Origin: Nematostella vectensis
Lineage: Eukaryota > Cnidaria > Anthozoa > Actiniaria > Edwardsiidae
Reading direction: 5' to 3'
NCBI RefSeq assembly: GCF_932526225.1
Contig: NC_064038.1
Span: forward strand, 2,914,001-2,978,000
Length of the DNA: 64,000 bases
Part shown: positions 33,926 through 45,000 of the stretch, in pieces
Layout: every line of letters begins with the position of its first letter
Numbering within the stretch: position 1 is the first letter of the stretch
The notes under the pieces: generated by a model
The model's database searches: none
What the model was told of the DNA's origin: nothing
What the model saw: only the letters and a program-made list of their open reading frames with translations
Translations under genes and position numbers: made by a program

Positions 33926-35165
33926 ATTTCAATTGGTCACTTATTAGTTGGTCCCATTTCATTTGGTCACTTATTAGTTGGTCCCATTTCATTTGGTCAC
34001 TTATTAGTTGTTCCCATTTCATTTGGTCACTTATTAGTTGGTCCTATTTCATTTGGTCACTTATTAGTTGGTCCTATTTCATTTGGTCACTTATTAGTTG
34101 GTCCTATTTCATTTGGTCACTTATTAGTTGGTCCTATTTCATTTGGTCACTTATTAGTTGGTCCCATTTCAATTGGTCACTTATTAGTTGGTCCCATTTC
34201 ATTTGGTCACTTATTAGTTGGTCCCATTTCATTTGGTCACTTATTAGTTGGTCCTATTTCATTTGGTCACTTATTAGTTGGTCCTATTTCATTTGGTCAC
34301 TTATTAGTTGGTCCCATTTCAATTGGTCACTTATTAGTTGGTCCTATTTCAATTGGTCACTTATTAGTTGGTCCCATTTCATTTGGTCACTTATTAGTTG
34401 GTCCCATTTCATTTGGTCACTTATTAGTTGGTCCTATTTCATTTGGTCACTTATTAGTTGGTCCTATTTCATTTGGTCACTTATTAGTTGGTCCCATTTC
34501 AATTGGTCACTTATTAGTTGGTCCTATTTCAATTGGTCACTTATTAGTTGGTCCCATTTCATTTGGTCACTTATTAGTTGGTCCCATTTCAATTGGTCAC
34601 TTATTAGTTGGTCCCATTTCATTTGGTCACTTATTAGTTGGTCCTATTTCATTTGGTCACTTATTAGTTGGTCCTATTTCATTTGGTCACTTATTAGTTG
34701 GTCCTATTTCATTTGGTCACTTATTAGTTGGTCCCATTTCAATTGGTCACTTATTAGTTGGTCCTATTTCAATTGGTCACTTATTAGTTGGTCCCATTTC
34801 ATTTGGTCACTTATTAGTTGGTCCCATTTCAATTGCTCACTTATTAGTTGGTCCCATTTCATTTGGTCACTTATTAGTTGGTCCTATTTCATTTGGTCAC
34901 TTATTAGTTGGTCCCATTTCAATTGGTCACTTATTAGTTGGGCCTATTTCAATTGGTCACTTATTAGTTGGTCCCATTTCATTTGGTCACTTATTAGTTG
35001 GTCCCATTTCAATTGGTCACTTATTAGTTGGTCCCATTTCATTTGGTGACTTATTAGTTTGTCCTATTTCATTTGGTCACTTATTAGTTGGTCCTATTTC
35101 ATTTGGTCACTTATTAGTTGGTCCCATTTCAATTGGTCACTTATTAGTTGGTCCTATTTCATTTG
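33926..35165. repeat. 30-bp minisatellite, about 41 copies
   Basis: Unit tttggtcacttattagttgg plus tcccatttca, with t/c and a/t alternations. It is open for about 400 codons in one plus frame because the unit is 30 bp with no stop; the predicted WSLISWSHF-type protein is an artefact. Intergenic, 3' of NR2C2AP. Confidence 0.97.
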
Positions 35166-35543
35166 GTCCTGTAGTTGATGCTGTCAAGCAGTTGTTTGTC
35201 ACTGCTACGGTAAAAATACATGTTTGCGTTCGCTTGGATATTTACTGATTTCTGCAAAAAGGAAAAAAAGAAAAAAGATAAATAAAAAACAGCATCTTCT
35301 CTCCAACATCTGCTTTACAAAGTTTAAAGTAGGGCCTGCAAACTCGAACACTCATTAGTTCCACTAATATCAAGTTCGATAGTTATCCGAGTAGAAATGG
35401 CATAACACACCAGAACCCAAGCGATAAAATATCTGAGAGTCCCTTGATCTTAACCTTCCTGGTGTTTTTTTTTTAATAAAAAGAAGGAGCGTTTGTTTTT
35501 ATAAACCAAAGGATACCATATCCCGCTTCTGCGCCTTACCGGG
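35166..35543. other. Intergenic spacer, no gene seen
   Basis: A-rich and T-rich runs, and a short stretch at 35173-35210 whose translation superficially resembles part of NR2C2AP but is excluded (see rejected items). Confidence 0.4.
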
Positions 35544-37813
35544 TCAAAATTGACGCCTTTTAAGACAGTATCGATGTCGTGTGAGCCGGCCTCCCCAGCC
35601 TTCCCTCCCCAGTGGGAATGTCGCGCCTGGGAGCCCCATGCTAACCATGTCGGAGCACGTCAAATGGGCCAGGGCCAGTTGTCTGTTGAGTAAGAAAACA
35701 ATAGTACCAGATCGTTAGTATAACGTTAGCTTGCGAAACGAAACGAAACATAAAGCGAAACGAAACTTAAAGTGGGTTTCGTCTACAACTGAGTTGAATG
35801 TTACCCTGGGTAGCATCGCTTCAAGGTTCTTAGTGAATAAAGCTTGGAGCTTGAGCCTCTGGTACCCAGGATAGTTCATGATAACAGGGGGAGGGAAAGG
35901 AGACCTTCAACTTAAGATATTGCAAAACAGAAATGGCCCGCTTCTCCGCGAAAAAAGATGCATGCCCATGAACAGTGGCGGATCAATCCAAGGCGTAGCC
36001 AGGATTTTTGAAAAGCTGGATCAATTCATCAAAACAATGCAAAAGTTCTTCAAGCCCTTTTATTTTTATTTTTTTTGGACGAGCCTTACCCTGTCTTGTC
36101 CTCGGAAAATACTGTGATCCCAAACATCTTGACTTTGATGTCGTAGTCGTAGTAGACGCCCAAAGGTATGTCAGGCAAATCCACATTCAGTTCAAACCCT
36201 CCTGTTGCATGTATCCCATCGCCGACTTGAGCCAGATTAATAACACCGTCATTTTTCGGCTGGATTAGACCTTATGATTCCAAACACAGGTTCTGCCAAT
36301 ATTATACAACGTCAAGGATGGTTTGGGCTTATGATGTACAACACAGATTCAGCCAACATTGTACAACATCGAGAATGGTTTAGGCTTATGATGTACAACA
36401 CAGATTCAGCCAACATTGTACAACATCGAGAATGGTTTAGGTCTAATGATGTATAACACAGATTCAGCCAACATTATACAACATCGAGAATGGTTTAGGT
36501 CTAATGATGTATAACACAGATTCAGCCAACATTGCACAACATCGAGAATGGTTTAGGTCTAATGATGTATAACAGATTCAGCCAACATTATACAACATCG
36601 AGAATGGTTTAGGTCTAATGATGTATAACAGATTCAGCCAACATTGTACAACATCGAGAATAGTTTAGGCTTATGATGTACAACACAGATTCAGCCAACA
36701 ATATACAACATCAAGAATGGTTTAGGCTTATGATGTACAACACAGATTCAGCCAACAATATACAACATCAAGAATGGTTTTGGTCTAATGATGCAGGCCC
36801 GTACCCAGGATTTTTCTGGGGGGGGGGGGGGTTGAGGGAGTTCTCTGATAAAAATCTGACCACCCGTGAAAAAATGCTTTTTTATGCTTTTTAAAAATCC
36901 TCACGGGATGACGTTTATTGTCGGATTTGACTACACATCAAAGTGATCTAGATTATGCTTTATGGTTTTGTCTATATATATGTCTATTGAGAACTGAAAG
37001 TGGACCTTCGGCCGTTGTGTGTGTGTGTGTGTGGGGGTGCGTTCGCACCCCCTGCACCCCCCTGGGTACGGGCCTGTGATGTATAACACAGATTCAGCCA
37101 ACATTGTACAACATCGAGAATGGTTTAGGTCTAATGATGTATAACACAGATTCAGCCAACATTATACAACATCGAGAATGGTTTAGGTCTAATGATGTAT
37201 AACACAGATTCAGCCAACATTGCACAACATCGAGAATGGTTTAGGTCTAATGATGTATAACAGATTCAGCCAACATTATACAACATCGAGAATGGTTTAG
37301 GTCTAATGATGTATAACACAGATTCAGCCAACATTATACAAAATCGAGAATGGTTTAGGTCTAATGATGTATAACACAGATTCAGCCAACATTAAACAAC
37401 ATCGAGAATGGTTTAGGTCTAATGATGTATAACAGATTCAGCCAACATTATACAACATCGAGAATGGTTTAGGTCTAATGATGTATAACAGATTCAGCCA
37501 ACATTAAACAACATCGAGAATGGTTTAGGTCTAATGATGTCTAACACAGATACAGCAAATATTATGCAGCAACCAAATACATTATGGACCCTGAAATGCA
37601 CAGATGGCAGAGGTGGCTACGCCAAACATGACTTTGGCCAGGACTACATGGAAGACCCCACAGTCATTACTTCATATAGGGTTAGGGTTAGAGAGTGCCA
37701 GAAGTAATAGCCTTAACTTTACACTTCATGACTAAAATACCTCTAGGGACGCATCCCGCGGAGGCCTGGCTGCTCAGTACAGAAATCAGTGCGACAATCA
37801 GAACAGCTTTCAT
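35544..37813 (-). CDS. Tentative small secreted protein gene (at least 3 exons)
   Basis: Three pieces support a gene. Exon 37813-37741 encodes a clear signal peptide, MKAVLIVALISVLSSQASAG, ending at a plausible donor. Exon 36259-36090 encodes a beta-rich stretch including GGFELNVDLPDIPLGVYYDY, with a strong donor (acagg/gtaagg). Exon 35682-35544 continues in phase (GQLALAHLTCSDM) to a stop. The middle exon resembles the C-terminal part of ML-domain (GM2 activator-like) lipid-binding proteins, but weakly. The phases of the first and second pieces do not match (1 versus 0), so at least one exon is unplaced between them, where a 58-bp array now sits. The gene may be broken. Treat as a hypothesis. 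Confidence 0.35.
36262..37555. repeat. 58-bp minisatellite, about 17 copies, split by a MITE
   Basis: Unit cacagattcagccaacattg, then tacaacatcgagaatggttt and aggtctaatgatgtataa; some copies lack one ca and are 56 bp. The left-most, most diverged unit begins within a few bases of the acceptor of the candidate exon 36259-36090. Copies 36794-37076 are displaced by an inserted element. Confidence 0.95.
36794..37076. mobile_element. 283-bp MITE with perfect CAGGCCCGTACCCAGG inverted ends
   Basis: Left end CAGGCCCGTACCCAGG and right end CCTGGGTACGGGCCTG are exact complements over 16 bp. Flanked by tgatg direct repeats (36789-36793 and 37077-37081) inside a 58-bp satellite unit, which gives the uninterrupted target. 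Holds a G run and a gt microsatellite. Same family as 8194-8330. Confidence 0.88.
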
Positions 37814-39180
37814 CAGACATAAAATAAAACCAAATTGAGACAGAAATTCGATATCAGGTTACACTAGGTTGAATTTATAAAAAATACCTGTTTGTTTTAA
37901 ATATAAAATATAATGTATAAAAACCTTTGTTCTTGTTGTAGTATTCGCTTGCTTGTGTTGGGCTGAGAGAGTGGACTTCTGTACCTGATGTATGATTCTC
38001 GCCAGTTTATATAGAATTCTGAAAAACTTCGCTTGGATACCAGGGAAACTCGGCAAAAATGCAACTTATAGCTTCCTAAACTTGTTTATTATTTTCTCAA
38101 GTGTTTTTTTTTTCTTTCAAGCAATTATCGGAAATGGCTCTCGCTCATTAGCCAAATCATTAGCACGACTCATCAAATTATTTTTCGTTTAAAGACCCAG
38201 GCAGTAATTGTTCAATCTCCTAGCATCGCATGGAATTCGAAATGGAAATGGATGCTTTTTCACACTTAGTGGTTTTAAGCTTGTAAATTAACGAGACGAT
38301 CTTTTTTGCCGAATATTACTTTGGCCAAACGTTTTATTGATACAAGTATTTTATAAGAAGTTTAATTAGCTAATGTTCCATTGAGAGGGAATTAGTGACA
38401 TTGGTACATTAGTGGTTTAAGTTCGATAAATTGTCTGTTGCCATGGTGACTTGAATGTAGCTACACCGTACTTAGAACCGTTTTAGAACCATTTTTTACC
38501 AGTTTGCCAGGTCACTAAGCAGTTTGTTGGTGCAAGCTTCTTGGGGACCAATTGCCACAATTAAGGTCGCTCGCGCGTTAATCAACAGATCACAAACTGA
38601 GCGCACAGAAGCGTCATTGTTTATGCGATTGCTCTAAATTTCTTACCAAAGACGACTCAATGTATGGAGAGTGCACTCGTTAAAAAAGTTTTATTTGTAT
38701 TAACACGCAATAATGCACTTAAAAAGTAAACAACATTTTTTGCACTTATTTGAGACTGACGCAAAATTGAGCGTTAGCTTTTTGACGATATGGCCGAAAT
38801 CAGTTCAATATTATGTGGTAATACAGCCTCTGTGAAGGTTGGAAAAAATATGTGGAAGACTTCAGCCTTTTTTATACACCAAAATCCACTACTTATTCTT
38901 TTTTTATACGTTTCTATGTCTATATATACACTTGTTATTTTGCCTTTTTGGCCCTCTCTCGTGGATAAAAACTTTTTTCTAATAAGTTGCCATTGAAATC
39001 GATTAATCTAAAAATATCGATATTATCATTTCCGCACCCTTATTTTCCCAACGAATATCGATAAAAAAAAACGATGAATTTTTTTATCGATTTGTATCAA
39101 TATCGATTTTTAACGATTGACTAGACCATATGACTAGTCCGGGTTTATTCAAATTATGCGCTGGACTAAGTAAAACCAGC

Positions 39181-39560
39181 ACGGGGGGGGGGGGGGGGGG
39201 GGGGGTTCTTCCTATGTCGACTTGATGGTGATGCTCGTCGTATTTTTTTAGGTCAAAATCGGGCCCCAGGTATTTTTTAGGGGGTATCTGAGAGAAAAAA
39301 ATGGCTTTTCTCTTAGAAATTGTGTTCTCTTAAATGAGGCTCTTAAGCAATTGTTTAGGGTAGCAATTTTTGGGCGTGCATTTTTTACGGGTATATATTT
39401 TCAGTCTCGGGGGGGGGGGGTACTTCACTTATTTTTGGGTAGGGGTGTGCCGCCGAGGTCTCCAAAACCTGACCCTATCAAAGACCAAAAATCCTCGATT
39501 TTTATACCCTACCACAGACCTAAAGCTCAAAAGTATACCCTACCAGGCCATACCCATGTC
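39181..39560. repeat. Dispersed poly-G repeat, two tracts
   Basis: Two G runs (about 24 at 39183-39206 and about 13 at 39407-39419) sit in a segment with gtattttttagggggtat and, further on, taccctaccacagacctaaa. The taccctaccatagacc motif recurs at 40190-40265, so this looks like one interspersed repeat family. Identity unknown. Confidence 0.5.
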
Positions 39561-40175
39561 TGGGGCATAGTGGATGCGCCATCACTTGGGGCACATAACA
39601 ACGAAAAGAAACAAAAACTTCGAGCTGTTACAGATATTAAAAAAAAAACAATGTCACAGGGGCATAACACTATATTGTATGACACAAATTTTAGTACCGT
39701 CGTTGTGAATAAAGGTAAAACTTAGTTCAGAGAATTGTGGTGAATTGGCAGCAGCTCTTGAAATTTGTTATAGCGCGAAGAAACAATTGTGATCTTTGCA
39801 ATTATATGTGATCTTAAAAAATGGAAAATGCATTCAGTATTAACCAATCTGTACACACACCAATTTTGTTAGATTTGAAATACGCATAACCTTAATGCTT
39901 TGTATTACAGAAAAAAACTTCTTATATTTGTGACGGCTTTTTGCAACTCAACTCGCTGCGCTAAGTAGTAACGATGTTTAATATTTTTTAATAACTATGT
40001 ACAAACACAACAATTGGAACCTGAAAAAGACATCTATGTGCAAATACAGAATTGCACCCCGGAAATTCACTGTCAATCAAATGGTGTTTAAGTAAATTGT
40101 CTTTTTCGCTTAATGCGGCAATGTGTGTACTGGGCAGCCATACTGACAACTTTGCCCACTCTACCAGAGACCTAA

Positions 40176-40300
40176 CAAGAAAAAAAAAGATACCCTACCA
40201 TAGACCGACAAGCAAAAAAAAAGATACCCTACCATAGACCGACAAGCGAAAAAAGAGATACCCTACCATAGACTGACAAGCGAAAAAAAAAGATACGTGT
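40176..40300. repeat. About 35-bp tandem repeat, 3-4 copies
   Basis: Copies of gataccctaccatagaccga followed by caagc and an A run, with small variations in A-run length. Confidence 0.75.
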
Positions 40301-40790
40301 GGACGGGAAGCGTAGACGAAAAAAAATACCTCCGTTTTTAAAACCTCCATGCGTGGCCAGGGTCTAACAAACACCAGGCCTGGTCTGACACAGCAAGAGA
40401 TGGCGTCCCATTTCAATTTGAACAATAACAGCGCTGGAGCTCTCTGCCCTTTCAACACTAGAGATACGTATCAGCGCGCGTCTCGTATTTCAGATACGCA
40501 GTGCTTGGCAAGGTTGCGTTTGACGGTGCTTTATCACTTCTCAGGAAATCATATTCTTACAAAACCAACAGTTTGGATTTGAATCCATCGGTTTGAGAAG
40601 GTAATTTAAGTTGTGTTTATGTTAGCAGTTAGCTTGTTACTTTTCCGTGCAAAGGGGGAGCAAACGATGTCTGCTTCACCGTCTTTTATATCAATGTTAT
40701 TGGTTCCGTTGGAGTAATAATTCTCACATTCTTCCCATATACACACTGAAGCCAAAAGTCTGAGGCTAAAGAAATGTTTTCTTAGTTTCC

Positions 40791-41250
40791 TTGCTCTTTG
40801 CTGTGACCGTTTTAGGGCGAGAAAGAATCAAGTAATATTTCTAGTATATTGATCAGTTTTCATGGATTCCCTTTAACGTTCACCAGGCAGAAATCGGAGC
40901 GGGCTCTTTTATCCCAGACGCTTACCCAGGATTGGCCGAGGAGGGGGGTAGGGGGGGGGGGGGGGGGGGGTGCGCAGCCATATCTATATCATATGGGGGT
41001 TCGCGCCCACCCTGCGCACCTTGCTCTTTGCTGTGACCGTTTTAGGGCGAGAAAGAATCAAGTAATATTTCTAGTATATTGATCAGTTTTCATGGATTCC
41101 CTTTAACGTTCACCAGGCAGAAATCGGAGCGGGCTCTTTTATCCCAGACGCTTACCCAGGATTGGCCGAGGAGGGGGGTAGGGGGGGGGGGGGGGGGGGT
41201 GGTTCCCTGGGGGGGGGGGGGGGGGGGGGGGTGCGCAGCCATATCTATAT
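40791..41250. repeat. 230-bp tandem segmental duplication
   Basis: 40791-41020 and 41021-41250 begin identically (ttgctctttgctgtgaccgt) and match almost base for base through the G run, so the duplication is recent. Each copy contains the left end of a CAGGCGCG/CTTACCCAGGATTGG-type element with a long G tract. Confidence 0.9.
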
Positions 41251-41485
41251 CATATGTGGGTTCTCGCGCACCCTCCTGTGTGCGCGCCTGGTTCCCTGGG
41301 GTTGGGGGGAGGGGGGGGGGGCAGCCATATCTTTATCATATGGGGGTTCGTGCCCACCCTCCTGTGTGCGCGCCTGGTTCCCTGGGGTTGGGGTGGGGGG
41401 GGGGGGGGGGGGTGGCAGCCATATCTTTATCATATGGGGGTTCGCGCCCACCCTGCGCACCCTCCTGTGTACGCGCCTGGTTCCC
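41151..41485. mobile_element. Nested poly-G elements, repeated right halves
   Basis: The element segment cagccatatct(a/t)tatcatatg, followed by tgggttc and cgcccaccctcctgtgtgcg, occurs three times in a row, each preceded by a G run of 10-22. It looks like a MITE of the 8194 family whose interior has been tandemly multiplied. Boundaries are uncertain. Confidence 0.55.
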
Positions 41486-41489
41486 TTTA

Positions 41490-42062
41490 AAGTACATAGT
41501 TAGGAGTTTATTTGTCCTTTCTAACTTTTGAAAAAATAGAATCGCCTGATTCTCGGGCTAGACCAGCCTTACCCGTGCTCGCCTCTAAAAGTGAGAGACG
41601 TTCAAGGCTCTGGGACCATGGTGGGGCAGCCTAGGTAATCCGCTCAAATCGTCGCCGCCGCGATGCTCGGAGCCTCTCGTACCCAGGATACCCGTGGAAG
41701 GTTATGATTCCCGCCGTGACACCGAACGACAGACAGGCAGGCGGGCGGGCGGGCGGTCGGGCGGGCAGGCAGGCAGGCAGGCAGGCAGGCAGACGAGGAC
41801 GGCGCACACGCAAGATGTCAGCACGCACTACCACGTTTTTCTTTTAACGCTCGAAGAAATACAATGAGTGCGCATTCGTCGTCCCTTGGGGGGAGGGGGA
41901 TAAGTCAATTGCCGTCGTCCCAAATCCCGTATCGCGGCCTAAGTAAAACGGGGTCTGGATAGGACTGAGAGTGGGCTTACCGTAATGATTTAAATAAGAC
42001 TTGTAAAAGTGTCTGATATCACCCGCGTTGATTTTATTTGCTCCTGTTCCAGTTGTCCCACC
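41490..42062. promoter_or_regulatory. 5' flank of the FZ-CUB gene
   Basis: Contains a ggca/gggc microsatellite at 41733-41790 and otherwise unique sequence leading to the start codon at 42063. No promoter element can be assigned confidently. Confidence 0.35.
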
Positions 42063-45000
42063 ATGAGCCAATTCCAAGTGATTTTTTGTGCACTTATTCT
42101 GGTAGCGGCTGCTCTTCAATGGCGAACTGTTGACTCGCGTATGTAAACACCTCATTCGCACAACACAGTAGTCCCTGGCGCCCTTCTCGGGCTTCCTGTG
42201 TTATTTCATGATTCCTGTGGTTGATCATGTGACGCACCTCTTAATTTAGTTACTTTTGTGTCGCGCTTACCCTTACGCCAGATTGTTTCTCTTGCCAACA
42301 CGATACCAACACTGCCACGCTCCTCCGAATATGAACAAGCGCAACCCCCCCAACCCAACTCAATAGACAATAAGGAAATTGTAATATCACTCATTTTAAA
42401 AATTATACACCTATTCCAAATAAGGTTGCACTTGAATCTGTGTATAGTAACCCGCAGTGCTTCATGGGTATCAAGTAAATAAGCGAAAATAAAATACAAA
42501 TCCAGGTTTCAAAAGCTGTAGAATTCTTGTTTATGTTCTTATGTACATAAGGATTCAGCCATTTGCGCTACCCAAGAACCACCGCGGGTTACGACACAGA
42601 TTCCCGAGTGCACTTTTTGGAAAAGGTGTATGACAAGGTCTTGGACCTCACGGAAACAATAGCTATTGTATTCTTGCGCTTGAAGGACGTTAGATGTGAC
42701 ACATCTAAAATTGGCGAAAAATTTCTCGGGCACATTTCTTTATTACCATTATCGAGTACTGTTACATTTCCTCAATAAAAGATCTCAATAGAACCTTTAA
42801 CGATTTTTCTATATCCATTAAATTTCGCCGGATCATCGCGAGTTTTTCAGTTGTATTTAAGTACGCGCGGAAATCAAGCAGAATAAGACATACATTATCA
42901 TATATAACAAAACTGTTTGTAACTTTTCGAGTTTTTAGTGTACATGTTCGCAATTGAGTGCTCACCGAAGACCATCCGATACCCCTACACCCCGCCACGT
43001 TCTTAGACTGATAAAGTTCATTGTGATATCATTTCTAGAAAGCTATGTTGCCAGATGCCAGGAAGTTACCATCCCAATGTGCAAAAACCTGGGCTATAAC
43101 CAGACGCTGTTCCCAAACTCGCTGGGCCATAAGACCCAGAGGGAGGCGGGGCTTATTGTCCACCAGTTTGTCCCCCTGGTAAAGGTGAACTGCTCCGAGA
43201 TGCTCTCGAGGTTCTTGTGTTTCACGTACGCACCCTTTTGTACTGTGCTTATGAAGCCTGTTCTACCCTGCAGGTAAATACAAGGAAAGTTGTCAAAAAA
43301 GCTTTCATGCCTAGATAAAAATAAGCCTTGGCTTGGCCTTTGCGAACAATAGCTGGGAACGCGAACGATAGTTGGGCTGATAGTGCAAATGTTTCCTTAG
43401 TCCTCGTTAGGCCATAAAGCTGGTACGACCGTTGTAATTCGAATTTCGAGATCCTCCCCCCTTAAAACAGCGCATTCCATTGAAAAGAATTCAATTGTAA
43501 GAGACAATCGCCCTTGGCACAATAGGCGTTTCTCGCCACTTCCCATCCCCAAGTAAAATATCCTCTTGCTCGGCTCCCCCCTCCCCACATAAGACTTCAA
43601 AATGCAATGGGTGTGACATGTTTGCTCTTCTGGTTGATGCAGTATTTGCAGATTACAATGCTAATTTTGTTCGTCGATAATGACATATATAACCTAAAAA
43701 TACTACCGTTGCAGAAATATGCTTGAAAATGATGAGTGGTGATGAGGTATAATGAGTTTTAACTATCAGCTATTATCGGTGTTGTAGGTCGATGTGTAGG
43801 GCGGTCCGCAGGGGATGTGAAACTTTAATGAAGAGATTTGGGTTTGATTGGCCAGAAACGCTCAACTGCAAGAAATTCCCCAGGAAAAGTCGATCTATTT
43901 GTGTTGGAGGGCGCTACACAGATAAACTATTCGGTAAGGTGCTTTATTTTACGGCTACTGTGTCACGCTACTGTGTCACGCTGCTGTGTCAAGCTACTGT
44001 GTCACGCTACTGTGTCACGCTGCTGTGTCAAGCTTCAGTCACGCTACTGTGTCACGCTACTGTGTTACGCTACGCAAAGGCAACACAATTTCTTGCGAAA
44101 AAAAAAAATTCAAAACGCAAGATGAAAAAATTATTATTATCCTCATTTTCTTGGGCCGCACGACAACGTATACACAATTTGTATAAAGGAGAAAATCCAT
44201 ATTTTCCCCCACAGCGCGCGAGTTAGCTTGTTAAACATGCTCTCGGAAAGCGCCCCACAAAAGCTCCAAGAAAAGCCTTTTTATCGGACGTAGCGCTCGG
44301 CCAAAAATAGGGGGAGATTGCTCGCAAGCAATTCTGCTCGCTGCAGCTAGCGCCTGTTGAGCAGGCTACGTGTACTTTGTCAATAAAAACTTGTCATTGA
44401 GGTGTCCTTAGACAAGGTTTCACTGTAATGAGGGAATGAAGCGTTCTCACTCTGGAAGTTTAAAGCTGACCTAAATAGCGAGGTGTTCTTATTAAGCAGC
44501 AGCAGCAGCAGGCTTCCGCCAGAAGCCAGAATAAGTTACAAGGGATAGATGGTCTCTCAAAATACGTACAGGGAATGCGTCAGGAACGACTGTTCAATCA
44601 TGCTCATATTCCCAGACAATTGTGAATGGAAAATGGAATCAATCGAAGTAGTTATTATTGATGATGATCACCTATTTGTTAACATTCCTTTTCACTAGCA
44701 AACCAGCCATCGTCAGTTCCAACATCTTTATCGACAATGCCACCGGCAACCACACTAGCACCTGGTAAGTAGGGAACGTTTTTAGTCCAAATTCAAATTC
44801 GATTTACATATAGTCATTGTGGCCTGGTCACTAGGTTTGTGTACGGGTTTCCTGTGGATGGCCAGGTTACCCTGAGGGAACCCTTAACCACAGGATACCC
44901 GAATTGGTCGCCTTTGATGCGCAGGCGCGTATCCAGGATTGGCGGAGGGGGTGGGGGGAGTGTGCAGTCATAGGTCTCATATGGAAAAAGCATAGTATTT

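Larger units (their letters stand above)
37814..40790. other. Intergenic region without a recognisable gene
   Basis: AT-rich. It includes two diverged poly-G-containing repeats (39181-39560) and a short tandem repeat (40140-40300), annotated separately. No exon with a known domain was found on either strand. Confidence 0.5.

Noticed and set aside
33841-35049. 402-codon plus-strand open frame of WSLISWSHF repeats
   Set aside because: It is the translation of a 30-bp minisatellite; the unit length is a multiple of three and lacks a stop. No start context, no domain, no flanking exon.
35170-35215. Sequence translating as PVVDAVKQLFVTAT, at first taken as the last NR2C2AP exon
   Set aside because: Its phase does not fit exon 3. 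A better final exon at 33209-33334 is in phase, carries the conserved TDFFGR motif and ends in a stop.
37680-37695. gggttagggttag, telomere-like repeat
   Set aside because: Barely two copies; expected by chance and not a telomeric tract.
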